A stretch of 64,000 bases of DNA from Paracoccaceae bacterium (GTDB lineage: Bacteria; Pseudomonadota; Alphaproteobacteria; Rhodobacterales; Rhodobacteraceae): positions 1 through 64,000 of the forward strand of contig JABDLJ010000004.1 in assembly GCA_013003075.1 (NCBI GenBank). The letters are read 5' to 3'. Shown here piece by piece: positions 8,780-18,316 of this stretch. The position numbers and the translations under genes were made by a program. Each line of letters starts with the position of its first letter. Within the stretch, counting starts at the first letter, position 1. Under the pieces are notes generated by a model. It ran no database searches, had not been told where the DNA came from, and saw only the letters and a program-made list of their open reading frames with translations.

Positions 8780-10162
8780 TCAGGCGTGCCGGCTGCTTGG
8801 ATTGGCCCGGCCGGCGGCGCGGCCAAGCACGACCGCGCTTAAAAGTCCGTTGCCAGAGAGATATCCCGCATCACCGCCGCCCGAAACACCGCAGGCAGCG
8901 CCGCCCACGGCGAAAAGATTTGGAAAAACGCCGCCCGAGGCACGTTTGACGCGGGCGGAGGCGTCGATATCGAGCCCCCCCTGGGTGTGAAACAGCGCGC
9001 CGGTCACCCGCACGGCGGCATAGGGCGGGCTGAGGCGTTTGTCTGCGTCGAAATGGCGGCCGAAGGGGTCGTCCCCCCGGCCCAGGTGCTCGATCGTCTC
9101 GGCCAGCGCGGCCGCAGGAAGCCGCGTTCTGGCGGCAAGTTCGGCGAGCGTGTCGGCGAAGATGACGGCCTTTTGCGTCTCGGCGTCCTGAAAATCGACG
9201 AATTGCCGGGCAATGCCGGCGATGCGGGCATCGAAGATCGCCCATGAAATGCCCTCAGGCTGGGACAGGACCGCCCGCGCGGCCACGGAATAGCCCTGGC
9301 TTTCATCCCAGAAGCGGCGGCCTTCCAGGTTCACCTGGATGCCGCCTTCCATCATCACGGCCCAGGTGATCAGGATGCCGTGGGGATGGGCGACGTTGCC
9401 ATGGCCCTGGAACGCCCCAAGGTGGCGGGTGCCAGCGCCAAGCGCCGCGCCCCAAAGCACGGCGTCGCCGCGATTGCCCGGGTGGCCGAAATAAAGCGCG
9501 TCCCCGATGGTGGGCATATATTCGCGAACCATATCCTTGTTTCCGCCGTAGCCGTTGCAGGCAAGGATCAGGCGGGTACAACCGATCCGTTCGCGACCGC
9601 CGTCCGGCCGGACGGCTTCGACGCCCCGGATCGTGCCGTTCTCCTCGGCGAAAAGCGTCTCGACCCGGCGCTCGGTGACGACCGTGATGCCCTGTTCCTC
9701 GACCGTCGCGCGCAGCCTGTCGATCAGTTCACGACCCGCACGAGAGGGCAGGCCGTGCATCCGGCGGCGCGAATGGCCCGGATAGTCGAAATCGTTCACG
9801 ACCGTGAACGGGAGGCCATATGTGTCCGACAGCCAATCGATCACTTCGGCGGCGCCCGAGGCCAGCGCATCGACGATGGCCGGGTCGTTCTCGCCCTTGG
9901 CTTTCTTCATGATGTCCGCGGCAAAGAGCTGCGGTGTATCCTCGATCCCCGCGGCTTTTTGTGCCGTCGTTCCGGGGGCCGGGATCAGCCCGGCTGACAG
10001 CGAGGTAGAGCCTGCGGGCACGGGGTCGGCCTCCAGGACGATTACCTCTTCACCCCGCTCATGAGCCGAAAGCGCGGCGACCATACCGCCCGCGCCGCCG
10101 CCCACGATAAGAGCGCCGGTATCGAACTCGAACCCGTCCTCTGGCGGCGGCAGCACGCTCAT
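8780..10162 (-). CDS. FAD-dependent oxidoreductase, fumarate reductase flavoprotein family
   Basis: 460 residues. The N-terminal dinucleotide motif GGGAGG (21-26) with Glu44 binds FAD, and the C-terminal VGGAACGVSGGGDAGYLSGN closes the FAD site, as in fumarate reductase and tricarballylate dehydrogenase relatives. HTQGGLDID matches the family's substrate-domain motif. It probably oxidises or reduces a C-C bond next to a carboxylate. Last gene of a six-gene operon read leftwards from 15962, overlapping the lyase gene by 4 bases. A paralogue lies at 28242-29594. Confidence 0.88.
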   Translation of the reverse strand: MSVLPPPEDGFEFDTGALIVGGGAGGMVAALSAHERGEEVIVLEADPVPAGSTSLSAGLIPAPGTTAQKAAGIEDTPQLFAADIMKKAKGENDPAIVDALASGAAEVIDWLSDTYGLPFTVVNDFDYPGHSRRRMHGLPSRAGRELIDRLRATVEEQGITVVTERRVETLFAEENGTIRGVEAVRPDGGRERIGCTRLILACNGYGGNKDMVREYMPTIGDALYFGHPGNRGDAVLWGAALGAGTRHLGAFQGHGNVAHPHGILITWAVMMEGGIQVNLEGRRFWDESQGYSVAARAVLSQPEGISWAIFDARIAGIARQFVDFQDAETQKAVIFADTLAELAARTRLPAAALAETIEHLGRGDDPFGRHFDADKRLSPPYAAVRVTGALFHTQGGLDIDASARVKRASGGVFPNLFAVGGAACGVSGGGDAGYLSGNGLLSAVVLGRAAGRANPSSRHA

Positions 10163-11034
10163 CCGGTCGCCGTGCCGGGATCGAACCGCTGGCCGCGTGA
10201 CAGCATATCGGCTGTGCCGAGGCGCTCGTTGAGGCCCTTGAAGTCGTGCATACGATCGGAAAACGCGGTGTTGGATCCGGTTGTCTTCAGGCTGGTGTAG
10301 TAATCCTCGGCCGTGCGCATCAGCGCCCGCACGATCCCGCCGGGAAAGATCACGAGCGAAAAGCCAAGGCCTTCCAGATCCCGCGCGTCGGTCATCGGCG
10401 TATCGCCACCTTCGACCATGTTGGCCATCAGCGGCACCCGATTTTCGAATTGCCCGGCGATCTGCTTGAGGTGCGCGCGGGAACGGGGCGCTTCGATGAA
10501 GAGCATGTCAGCCCCGGCCGCCACGTAGCGCTCACCGCGCTCGAGCGCGGCCTCGAAACCCTCGACGGCGATGGCGTCGGTCCGGGCGATGATCAGCGTG
10601 TCTTCGCGGCGGGCCTCCGCCATGGCGGCGATCTTGCCCTCCATCTCGGTGGCCGGGATCAGCGTCTTGTCAGAGAGGTGCCCGCAGCGCTTGGGAAAGG
10701 TCTGATCCTCGACTTGAAGCGCCGAGGCACCGGCGCGTTCGTAGATGCGCATCGTGCGCTGTGCATTGAGCGCATTTCCAAAGCCCGTGTCTGCGTCGAT
10801 CACGATTGGCAGATCGATCCGGTCCCGCACAAGTGCAAGGGTGTCGGCCATTTCCGACATGGTGGACAGCCCGATGTCAGGACGGCCAAGACGGGTGTAG
10901 GCCACCGCCGCGCCAGACAGGTAGACCGCCTTGAAACCCGCGGCCTCGGCAACGGCAGCGGTCATCGCGTCGTAGACGCCGGGGGCTACCAGAATCTCTG
11001 GCGCCTCGATCAGCGGGCCAAGTTTGGGGGTCAT
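10159..11034 (-). CDS. Isocitrate lyase/PEP mutase family lyase (copy 1)
   Basis: 291 residues of the PEP-mutase/isocitrate-lyase barrel family, whose small members cleave 2-methylisocitrate, dimethylmalate or oxaloacetate-type substrates. Visible are DADTGFGNALN (80-90, Mg ligands), QVED (107-110) and the active-site loop KRCGH (115-119), whose Cys is the acid/base in lyases. Mutases lack this Cys pattern, so C-C lyase activity giving pyruvate or an analogue is likely. It overlaps the neighbours on both sides by 4 bases. Two more copies lie at 19335 and 39385. Confidence 0.9.
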   Translation of the reverse strand: MTPKLGPLIEAPEILVAPGVYDAMTAAVAEAAGFKAVYLSGAAVAYTRLGRPDIGLSTMSEMADTLALVRDRIDLPIVIDADTGFGNALNAQRTMRIYERAGASALQVEDQTFPKRCGHLSDKTLIPATEMEGKIAAMAEARREDTLIIARTDAIAVEGFEAALERGERYVAAGADMLFIEAPRSRAHLKQIAGQFENRVPLMANMVEGGDTPMTDARDLEGLGFSLVIFPGGIVRALMRTAEDYYTSLKTTGSNTAFSDRMHDFKGLNERLGTADMLSRGQRFDPGTATG

Positions 11035-11651
11035 GCGCTGCCCTCCAGCAGTTCGACCGTCGCGGCACAGGTCTGCACCTTGGTCACCGAGCCAAGCGAG
11101 ACGATGGTGGCGTCATGAACGTCTCTTTTAAAGGCGGCGCAGCCATCGGACAAAAGGATCGTGTGCACGTTCCGCAGATGCGCATCACGCACCGTCGAGG
11201 CAACGCCGCCGTTGGTGACGATACCGCCGATGATCAGCCAGTCGACCCCGAGAGCCCGCATGATATATTCCAGCCGCGTCTGATAGAACGCCGAATAGGC
11301 GACCTTTTCGACGGTATAGTCGGCCGGAGCGAGCTCATCTACGAGGCTGTGGCCCCAGGCGCCCGGCGCGAAGTCGCCCTTGCCGAGAAACGGGCGAAGC
11401 TCTTTGAGGTGCGGCGCGATCAGGGGCTCGCCACCTAGCCCGGGAACAAGCGTGAACTGGGCCGAGATGTAGGTGCCGCCCGCGGCACGTACCGCGTCGA
11501 TCACGGGCTTGACACGCGCCGGAAGCGCCGCGATCTCGGGCACCGACTGGCCTGCGCGACCGTAGGCGCCCGCAGGGTGCAAAAAGTCGTTCTGCAGATC
11601 AATGGTCAAAACCGCCGCGCGGGCGGGGTCGAAGCCGGCGAGGGTGGCCAT
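11031..11651 (-). CDS. Isochorismatase-fold hydrolase lacking the catalytic cysteine
   Basis: 206 residues of the isochorismatase-like (cysteine hydrolase) family, with Asp18 (TIDLQNDF) and Lys117 region in place. The nucleophile loop usually reads TN(V/x)CVEST; here it reads TNGGVASTVRDA (146-157), so position 149 is Gly instead of Cys. Either it is a non-catalytic partner or it works by another mechanism. It sits between hyuA (3-base gap) and the lyase gene (4-base overlap). In related pathways the true enzyme removes the amide or carbamoyl group after ring opening. Confidence 0.85.
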   Translation of the reverse strand: MATLAGFDPARAAVLTIDLQNDFLHPAGAYGRAGQSVPEIAALPARVKPVIDAVRAAGGTYISAQFTLVPGLGGEPLIAPHLKELRPFLGKGDFAPGAWGHSLVDELAPADYTVEKVAYSAFYQTRLEYIMRALGVDWLIIGGIVTNGGVASTVRDAHLRNVHTILLSDGCAAFKRDVHDATIVSLGSVTKVQTCAATVELLEGSA

Positions 11652-11654
11652 GGC

Positions 11655-13718
11655 TCAGCTTTCCTTCGCTTCAATGATGACGTTGCCGAACGTGTCCACA
11701 ACGCCTTTCAGATGTGGCTCGATCAGGATCGTGGTGTCGGGCTGTTCAAGGATCGCGGGTCCCGCGATCTCGGCCCCAACGGGCAGGGTAAGGCGCGTGT
11801 AGATCGGGGTGTCGTGCCAAGCGCCGCCCATGTGGACCCGGCGGGTGGTGCGCTGGCAATCGGCGATGTCGCCCGCTGTGTCCGGTGCAAGTGTGCTCAG
11901 ATCGAACTTGGGGCGCCGGCCGACGACAGCGCTTCGCAGGTTCAGCACCCGGTGGACGCCCCCGGCAAGCAGCCGCCCGTAGCTTGCCTGGTAGGCTTGG
12001 TCGAACGCGTCGTCGATCGCGCCTTGTGTGGGTGGGCGGACACCGCCTTGCCCGACCTCGACCGGCAGCGGCACAGACACGGTGTGGGTCTGGCCGACAT
12101 ACGCCATGTCCAGCTCGACAATGAGGTCGCGGCCCTCGAAGCGGACGCCGGCCGCATCGAGAAGCGCGGTTCCCTCCCGGAGATGACCATTGATCGTTCC
12201 GGTCAGAGAGGTCAGATCAATGTCGGACGACAAAGCGTTGATAGTCTGAACGAAATCCTGTCTCATATCGGCAATCACGCAGCCCATCGCCGATGTCACG
12301 CCCGGGTAGCGCGGGATGATCGCGCGCGCCAGCCCGACTTCGGCAAGCATCGCGCCGGCATGAAGTGCCCCGCCTCCGCCGAAGGGCATGAAGGAAAAGC
12401 GCCGTGGGTTGTACCCCCGCTCGATCGAGACCAGGCGGATGGCGCCGGCCATTCGCGAATTGGCAACCGTCAGGATCGCCTCGGCGGCGGTCAGCGTATC
12501 GAGACCCAGCGGTTTGCCCACATGTGCATCGACCGCTCGGGCGGCCGCGTCCACGTCAAGCCGCTTTAGCTTGCCGCCGATGGGGCGGTCGGGGTCGATC
12601 CGTCCCAGGACGACGTTGGCGTCCGTGACGGTGGGCCGATCATTGCCCTGTCCGTACGCCACGGGGCCGGGGTCCGAGCCTGCGCTTTCCGGGCCGATAT
12701 TGAGAAGCCCGCCCTTGTCGACCCATGCAATGGAACCGCCGCCCGCGCCGATGGTCGCAATTTCGATCATCGGAGTGCGGACGACCATCCCGAAATCGAT
12801 GGACGTTTGCGCCGCCAGCACGGTTTCGCCATCGGCGATCAGCGAGACATCGAAGCTTGTCCCGCCCATGTCGCCGGTGATCACGTTCGGATGCCCTGCC
12901 GTTGTTGCGATGTAGCCTGCCGCGATAACCCCGGCAGCCGGACCCGACAGCGCGGTGCGGATCGGCAGGCGGCACGCGGTGTCGACGGCCATGACGCCGC
13001 CATTGGACTGAACGATCAGGAACTGCCCGCCGAACCCGTCGTCGCGAAGCGCGCCTTCCAGGCGTTTGAAATAGCCCGCGACCTCTGGTTGCAGATACGC
13101 GTTCAGCGCCGTTGTCGAGGCGCGCTCGAACTCGCGGATTTCGGGCAGGATCTCGGACGAAGCCGAAACGTGGGGGTTGGGCCAGATCTCGCGGACGGCG
13201 GCAACCGCGGCGGCCTCGTTGTCGCGATTTGCATAGGCGTTGATGAAGACGATGGCGCAGGCGGCGCAGCCGGCCTCAAGGAGCGCCTGCGCGGCCTCTC
13301 GGACGGCGCCCACGTCGACCGCGGTCATCACGGTACCGTCCGCCAGCGTCCGCTCGGGGACCTCAAGGCGAAGGTTCCGCGGCACCACGGGATCGAAATC
13401 GCCCCGCAGACCCCATGTCGCGCGCCGGTCGCGCCGCCGCATCTCAAGCGCGTCACGGAAGCCGGGCGTCGTGATGATCCCGACCCTTGCGCCCTTCCGC
13501 TCTAGCAGGGCATTGGTTCCCGCGGTCGTGCCGTGGACGACGGTGCCCACCGTCGCAAGATCTGAAACCTCGCGTCCGATCCCGTCGAGAAAGCCGCCCG
13601 ATTGGTCGGGCCGCGTGGTTGGAACCTTTGCGACGGTGGCGGTGCCTGCGTCCTCGTCAAGCACGAAGACGTCGGTGAAGGTGCCACCGACATCCACGCC
13701 GATCATCTTGCCGCTCAT
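11655..13718 (-). CDS. hyuA: Hydantoinase/oxoprolinase subunit A (HyuA family)
   Basis: 687 residues, full length for HyuA. The actin-like ATPase motifs are DVGGTFTDVFVLD (9-21) and GDMGGTSFDVSLI in the middle. HyuA pairs with HyuB to open hydantoin, N-methylhydantoin, 5-oxoproline, caprolactam or similar rings, with ATP needed in several members; acetone carboxylase is a relative. Stop and start overlap hyuB by 4 bases. The operon context (half-amidase fold, lyase, flavoprotein) points to catabolism of a cyclic amide. Exact substrate cannot be read from sequence. Confidence 0.93.
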   Translation of the reverse strand: MSGKMIGVDVGGTFTDVFVLDEDAGTATVAKVPTTRPDQSGGFLDGIGREVSDLATVGTVVHGTTAGTNALLERKGARVGIITTPGFRDALEMRRRDRRATWGLRGDFDPVVPRNLRLEVPERTLADGTVMTAVDVGAVREAAQALLEAGCAACAIVFINAYANRDNEAAAVAAVREIWPNPHVSASSEILPEIREFERASTTALNAYLQPEVAGYFKRLEGALRDDGFGGQFLIVQSNGGVMAVDTACRLPIRTALSGPAAGVIAAGYIATTAGHPNVITGDMGGTSFDVSLIADGETVLAAQTSIDFGMVVRTPMIEIATIGAGGGSIAWVDKGGLLNIGPESAGSDPGPVAYGQGNDRPTVTDANVVLGRIDPDRPIGGKLKRLDVDAAARAVDAHVGKPLGLDTLTAAEAILTVANSRMAGAIRLVSIERGYNPRRFSFMPFGGGGALHAGAMLAEVGLARAIIPRYPGVTSAMGCVIADMRQDFVQTINALSSDIDLTSLTGTINGHLREGTALLDAAGVRFEGRDLIVELDMAYVGQTHTVSVPLPVEVGQGGVRPPTQGAIDDAFDQAYQASYGRLLAGGVHRVLNLRSAVVGRRPKFDLSTLAPDTAGDIADCQRTTRRVHMGGAWHDTPIYTRLTLPVGAEIAGPAILEQPDTTILIEPHLKGVVDTFGNVIIEAKES

Positions 13719-15406
13719 ATATGTGCCTCCCGCCAGGCGGTGCCGTAGGCGGCATCTGCGGCCTCTGGTGAGACGTAGCCGAGCGAAACGTCGCGCGCCA
13801 CATCAGCGGCCGGGCGCTTGGCGGGGTCTCCGTAGCCACCACCGCCGGGTGTCTCAAGACGCACTTTCTGGCCTTTCTTCAAAGGGATGCCGACCATCTT
13901 CGAGACCAGCGGCGGCTGATGCCATCCGCCTTCGCCCTCGTAGTGGAATGCGTTCAATGCCGCGTCCGCGCCGCCCACGATGCCCTTTGGCGGAAAGCGG
14001 CCGCGTTCGCCGAAAAGGAACGCTTCGGCCGACTGTTCCAGCACTTCGATCTCGTAGATCGCGCCAAGTCCGCCCCGGTGTTCGCCCGCACCCGCGCTGT
14101 CGGGGCGCAGCGCCCATTGCCGGAACATCACCGGATAGGCCGCCTCGAGAATTTCGGCCGGCGGAATGGTGGCGGTCGAGATCGGCGCGTTGCCGTGGTT
14201 GAGCCCGTCCGAGGTGGACGAGCCGCCATGCCCGCCGCCGTAGAACGAGAACATCACCCAGCGTTTACCCGCGGCGGTGCGGCCCGCGATGGAAAGCGCG
14301 TTGATGGTTCCGTAGGCATTGGCCACCACGCGTTCGGGTGCGGCCTGGGCGGCAGCCGAAAAGATCACGTCGATCATCCGCAGGATCGTTTCGGTGTAAC
14401 CGCCGGTAGGCAGTGGGAAGTCGGCCGAAAGCAGGCTGTCTTCGGGAATGCGGATGTCGATGGGCCGCATCACGCCGGCATTCGCGGGAAGCGCCGGAAA
14501 GATATGCTTGATCGCCACGTAGCAACAGGCAATCGCAGTCGGCAGCGCGATATTGATTGGCCCCGCACAGGCCGGCGCGGAGCCGGCGAAGTCGAGTGTG
14601 AGCCGGTCGCCCTTTACCTCGAAGGCAACGCGGATCGGAAGCGCCTCGTCGCTGATCCCGTCATTGTCCATGAAATCCTCGGCCTCCCAGCGGCCGTCGG
14701 GCAGCTCGGACACCTCGGCGCGCGTCAGCGCCTCGGCCCGGTCGCCCAATGCACTCAGCGCGGCCTTGACGGTGTCGACACCGTATTCATCGAGCAGCGC
14801 ATCCATCCGGCGAATGCCAAGGTCGAGGGCCCCGAGCTGACCGGACAGATCGCCCATCGATGATTGCGGCATTCGGCTGTTGCGAAGAAGGATGTCGACG
14901 ATGTCCTGCTGCACCTCTCCGTTGCGCTGCAACTTGACGGGCGGCAGCACGAAGGCTTCTTGAAAAACCTCGGTGGCCGACGGATTGTAGTTCCCCGGGA
15001 CCGCCCCGCCCACGTCGTGCCAGTGCCCGACCGAGGCGAGGTAACAGAACACCTCGCCGTCACGGAAATAGGGACGCACAAGGCGCATGTCGGACAGGTG
15101 CGTGCCACCGATATGCGCATCGTTGAAGATGTAGGTGTCACCAACGGCAAGATCGCCATCCCGGGCCGCCTTATCGATCACGGCCTTCACGGCAAAGGCC
15201 ATGACGCCCACGAAAATGGGCAGGCCCGATTTGCCCTGCACAAGCGTTTCCCCGGTCGCCGCGTCGTAAAGCCCGTGGCTTGCATCATGAGCCTCGGCGA
15301 TGATCGGGTTGAAGGCCGAACGAAACAGGGTCGCGTCCATCTCGTCGGCAATCTGCTCCATGCGACCGGCCAAAACGGCCAGGGTGATCGGATCGATGTC
15401 AGGCAT
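13715..15406 (-). CDS. hyuB: Hydantoinase/oxoprolinase subunit B (HyuB family)
   Basis: About 563 residues from ATG 15406 ([20 protein letters not shown]). A 6-residue longer start at 15424 is open but less typical. Motifs include HVG-type [17 protein letters not shown] and the C-terminal [11 protein letters not shown], which are HyuB signatures for metal and substrate handling. It is the catalytic partner of HyuA. Its start overlaps the tautomerase-SnoaL gene by 8 bases and its end overlaps hyuA by 4, so the subunits are translated together. Confidence 0.93.
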   Translation of the reverse strand: MPDIDPITLAVLAGRMEQIADEMDATLFRSAFNPIIAEAHDASHGLYDAATGETLVQGKSGLPIFVGVMAFAVKAVIDKAARDGDLAVGDTYIFNDAHIGGTHLSDMRLVRPYFRDGEVFCYLASVGHWHDVGGAVPGNYNPSATEVFQEAFVLPPVKLQRNGEVQQDIVDILLRNSRMPQSSMGDLSGQLGALDLGIRRMDALLDEYGVDTVKAALSALGDRAEALTRAEVSELPDGRWEAEDFMDNDGISDEALPIRVAFEVKGDRLTLDFAGSAPACAGPINIALPTAIACCYVAIKHIFPALPANAGVMRPIDIRIPEDSLLSADFPLPTGGYTETILRMIDVIFSAAAQAAPERVVANAYGTINALSIAGRTAAGKRWVMFSFYGGGHGGSSTSDGLNHGNAPISTATIPPAEILEAAYPVMFRQWALRPDSAGAGEHRGGLGAIYEIEVLEQSAEAFLFGERGRFPPKGIVGGADAALNAFHYEGEGGWHQPPLVSKMVGIPLKKGQKVRLETPGGGGYGDPAKRPAADVARDVSLGYVSPEAADAAYGTAWREAHI

Positions 15407-15962
15407 GGGCACGGGCCTCTGCAAGATCGTTCCAGACCTCCTGATCCGACAGCTTGCCGCCAGCTATCGTGAAACGATCGACAAACCGAATGCCGTCGAA
15501 GGCCGTTCCGTCGAGCCATTCGCCGGCCAGCGTGCCATGGCAATAGACCACACTGCCATCAAGCGTCGCGGCCGTGTCGAACCGCGCGTAGGTCTTCTTC
15601 ACAAAGCTGTAGCGGGTCTTGGACCAATCAACGAGCTCTTCGAGGCTGTTCAGTGTCTTCCCGCTCGGAAAGGTCATGTGGAAGTTCTCGGCAAGATAGG
15701 ACTTCGCCGCATCGAGGTCGCGCGCCTCCATTGCTTGGAGAAACGCACGGACGGTCTGGGCCGGGTCGGGCAGGGCTGGGGCGGGGCTGCGCTGGGTGCC
15801 GCCGCGCATATACCCCGATGGGGCGATTTCGTGCATCAGCACCGTGATCGCTTCGGGCGCGGCCGGCACCACGGATGCAACCGCGCCGGTCAAAGCCTGT
15901 CCAAGGCGCGCCTTGGCCTCGTCGGAGTAGCCGTCGATCAGGTGTATTTCGACGATCGGCAT
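15399..15962 (-). CDS. Tautomerase-SnoaL (NTF2-like) fusion protein
   Basis: 187 residues in two parts. Residues 1-~65 begin [20 protein letters not shown] and match the 4-oxalocrotonate tautomerase family, where Pro2 (Pro1 after Met removal) is the catalytic base. Residues ~75-187 ([20 protein letters not shown] ...) match SnoaL/NTF2-like fold proteins that often act on small ring or enol substrates. ATG 15962 follows GGGGGAGGA. First gene of the hyu operon, directly downstream of a palindromic operator. A tautomerase that reshapes an enol or keto product would fit, by inference. Confidence 0.8.
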   Translation of the reverse strand: MPIVEIHLIDGYSDEAKARLGQALTGAVASVVPAAPEAITVLMHEIAPSGYMRGGTQRSPAPALPDPAQTVRAFLQAMEARDLDAAKSYLAENFHMTFPSGKTLNSLEELVDWSKTRYSFVKKTYARFDTAATLDGSVVYCHGTLAGEWLDGTAFDGIRFVDRFTIAGGKLSDQEVWNDLAEARAHA

Positions 15963-15984
15963 CTCTTGCGTCCTCCCCCTCAAC

Positions 15985-16004
15985 CTGTATTGTATACCAT
16001 ACAG
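15985..16004. promoter_or_regulatory. Palindromic operator candidate between hyu operon and gntR
   Basis: CTGTATTGTATACCATACAG is a 20-base inverted repeat with perfect CTGTAT/ATACAG arms, a GTATAC core and one mismatched pair. It sits in the ~130-base divergent gap upstream of both the tautomerase-hyu operon and the GntR/UTRA regulator. GTATAC-type palindromes are common GntR sites, so this is the likely autoregulatory and operon operator of the 16092 gene product. Confidence 0.6.
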
Positions 16005-16091
16005 CTTTCCGGTAACATAAAGCGGATACGAGACGAAAGGCAAGAGCATGTTCGAGTTTATGGCAGATCCCGCGCAATGGGGCTTTCGCGG

Positions 16092-16913
16092 ATGATTGTG
16101 GCCAGCAGCCTTCAAAAGGCGGACGACGCCGTCTCAACGGCGCCCGAAGGAGGCAAGGCACGGCGTGTCTACCTTCTGCTGAAAGACGAGATATCGCGAG
16201 GCGTCTACCCGGACGGGACAGCGCTTCCGGGCGAACAGAAGCTTGCCGCCGAATTCGACGTCAGCCGGGTGACGGTGCGCCGGGCGCTTGAAGCGCTTGA
16301 CGGGGACGGGCTGATCGAGAAACGGCCGGGCAGCGGGACGATCGTGCGCGCCGGCCGTGACAAAGCCATGGTGTCGGGCGATTTCACCACCCTGATGCCG
16401 CAGCTCATCGAAATGGGCTGTGCGACCGAGGCGCGGCTTCTGTCTTTCGCCTATGGCGCGCCTGCTGCCCTTGTAGCGTCCGCGCTGGGCCTTGGACCGG
16501 ATGCGCGGGTGCAGTCGGCCGTGCGGGTGCGCCTTATCGATGGCGTCCCGTTTTCCCACCTGACGACGCATGTGCCCGAGGACATCGCGCGCAACTATTC
16601 AGAGGCAGATCTTGCGACCAGCCCGCTCTTCCGCCTGCTCGAGCGGGGCGGCGTGACCATCGGCGAGGCGTCGCAATCAGTAAGCGCGACGCTTGCGACG
16701 CCGGATGCGGCGGATGCGCTTAACGTTGCGGTCGGCGCTGCGCTTTTGTCGATCGAGCGGGTCGTGCGCGACGAAACCGGTCGCGGCATCGAGTTTCTCT
16801 TTGCGCTCTACCGGCCGGACATGTTCCGGATGGAAATGACGCTTAGCCGGGTGGGCGAGGCGGGACACCGGCAATGGGCGCCGGTCCTAGGCGGCAACGA
16901 GGCCGCGGAATGA
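16092..16913 (+). CDS. GntR-family regulator, HutC/UTRA type
   Basis: 273 residues from ATG 16092 (GGGG about 9 bases upstream); ATG 16077 is a possible 5-residue-longer start. The N-terminal winged helix includes [20 protein letters not shown] and [12 protein letters not shown], and the C-terminal ~150 residues form the UTRA effector domain. HutC-type regulators bind pathway intermediates and usually repress. It is divergent from the hyu operon and its stop overlaps the LeuC-like gene, so it likely controls both arms of this module. Confidence 0.92.
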   Translation: MIVASSLQKADDAVSTAPEGGKARRVYLLLKDEISRGVYPDGTALPGEQKLAAEFDVSRVTVRRALEALDGDGLIEKRPGSGTIVRAGRDKAMVSGDFTTLMPQLIEMGCATEARLLSFAYGAPAALVASALGLGPDARVQSAVRVRLIDGVPFSHLTTHVPEDIARNYSEADLATSPLFRLLERGGVTIGEASQSVSATLATPDAADALNVAVGAALLSIERVVRDETGRGIEFLFALYRPDMFRMEMTLSRVGEAGHRQWAPVLGGNEAAE

Positions 16914-18316
16914 GCGGGCCGAAGACACTTCTTGACCGGTTGTGGGCGGCGCACGCGATCCACACGCGCGCGGACGGGGCGGCGCTTCTCTGGGTCGATC
17001 GCCATCTGGTGCACGAGGGCTCTCACCATGCGTTTCGAAAGCTTGGAGAACGCGGGCTTGGCGTCGCGGAACCCGCGCTGACGACAGCGGTTGTCGACCA
17101 TTACGCGCCGACCCGGGCACGCATGGACGGCGGCGCCTCCGACGACATCCGCCGCATGATCGCAACGCTTGAGAAAAACGCAGAGCGCCACGGCATCCGT
17201 TGTTTCGGACTGCGGGATGCGCGGCAGGGGATCGTGCATGTGATCGGGCCAGAGCAGGGACTGACGCTGCCGGGCTGTGTGATCGTGTGCGGTGACAGCC
17301 ATACCTCGACCCACGGCGCATTCGGCGCCTTCGCGTTCGGGATCGGGGCAACCGAGGTGGCGCATGTTCTGGCCACCCAGACGGTCTGGCAGGTCAAACC
17401 CAAGGCGATGCGGATCCGATTTGAGGGCGCATTGGGGCCTGGCGTCGGCGCAAAGGACATGGCGCTTGGCTGGATCGCGCAGCTTGGCGCCGACGGGGCA
17501 CGGGGGCACGCGATCGAGTATGCCGGCCCGACGGTCGCAGCGCTGTCGATGGAAGGGCGCATGACGCTGTGCAATCTGTCGATCGAGGGCGGTGCGCGGC
17601 TTGGGATGATCGCGCCGGACACGGTGACGTTCGACTATCTGAAGGGCCGGCCCTTCGCACCGCAGGATACCGGCTGGGAGCGGGCCGTGGAAAGCTGGCG
17701 CGCGCTCAGATCGGATGAAGGTGCAAGCTTCGACCGCGAAGTGACGATCGACGCCTCCGGAATTGCGCCTGTTGTGACATGGGGGACAAGCCCCGAAGAC
17801 GCGCTGCCGATCACCTCTACCGTGCCGGATCCGGCGGCGCTGACCGAGAGCAAGGCCGCGGCGGTCCGCGACGCTTTGGATTACATGGGGCTGGCGCCAG
17901 GGCGACCGCTTGACGGCACGCCGGTTGACAGGGTTTTCATCGGCTCATGCACCAATGCACGCATCGAGGATCTGCGTGCGGCGGCCGCCGTGATGGCGGG
18001 ACGCAGGGCAAAGGTTCCGGGATTGGTCTCGCCGGGCTCGATGATGGTCAAAGCGCAGGCCGAACAGGAAGGGCTCGACCGGGTCTTCACCGAGGCGGGG
18101 CTTCAATGGGTCGGGGCAGGCTGTTCGATGTGCGTCGGCATGAATGGCGATCTGGTGGCGCCGGGCGAGCGCTGCGCCTCGACGACGAACCGGAACTTTC
18201 GCGGCCGGCAGGGACCGGGGGCGCGAACGCATCTGATGTCGCCGGCCATGGTCGCGGCGGCGGCGGTGACCGGAACGCTCACGGATGTGCGGCCGCTTCT
18301 GAAGGGTCGGATCTGA
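16910..18316 (+). CDS. Aconitase-superfamily hydro-lyase, LeuC-like large subunit
   Basis: 468 residues. Motifs are GDSHTSTHGAFGAFAFGIG, FIGSCTNARIEDL and GCSMCVGMNGD, giving the three Cys ligands of a [4Fe-4S] cluster. It pairs with the next gene (1-base overlap) as in isopropylmalate dehydratase. No other leucine genes are adjacent. The setting with PEP-mutase-fold lyases recalls catabolic LeuCD homologues such as maleate hydratase and 2,3-dimethylmaleate hydratase, so hydration of a substituted maleate is the likeliest reaction, by inference. Confidence 0.9.
   Translation: MSGPKTLLDRLWAAHAIHTRADGAALLWVDRHLVHEGSHHAFRKLGERGLGVAEPALTTAVVDHYAPTRARMDGGASDDIRRMIATLEKNAERHGIRCFGLRDARQGIVHVIGPEQGLTLPGCVIVCGDSHTSTHGAFGAFAFGIGATEVAHVLATQTVWQVKPKAMRIRFEGALGPGVGAKDMALGWIAQLGADGARGHAIEYAGPTVAALSMEGRMTLCNLSIEGGARLGMIAPDTVTFDYLKGRPFAPQDTGWERAVESWRALRSDEGASFDREVTIDASGIAPVVTWGTSPEDALPITSTVPDPAALTESKAAAVRDALDYMGLAPGRPLDGTPVDRVFIGSCTNARIEDLRAAAAVMAGRRAKVPGLVSPGSMMVKAQAEQEGLDRVFTEAGLQWVGAGCSMCVGMNGDLVAPGERCASTTNRNFRGRQGPGARTHLMSPAMVAAAAVTGTLTDVRPLLKGRI

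Noticed and set aside
12404-13505. Long plus-strand open frames across hyuA and hyuB
   Set aside because: They are Arg/Ala-rich mirror frames of GC-rich genes; the minus-strand proteins have full family motifs.
15300-16076. Long in-frame extension upstream of the GntR regulator
   Set aside because: It only mirrors the tautomerase-SnoaL gene on the other strand and crosses the operator; the winged helix starts shortly after ATG 16092.
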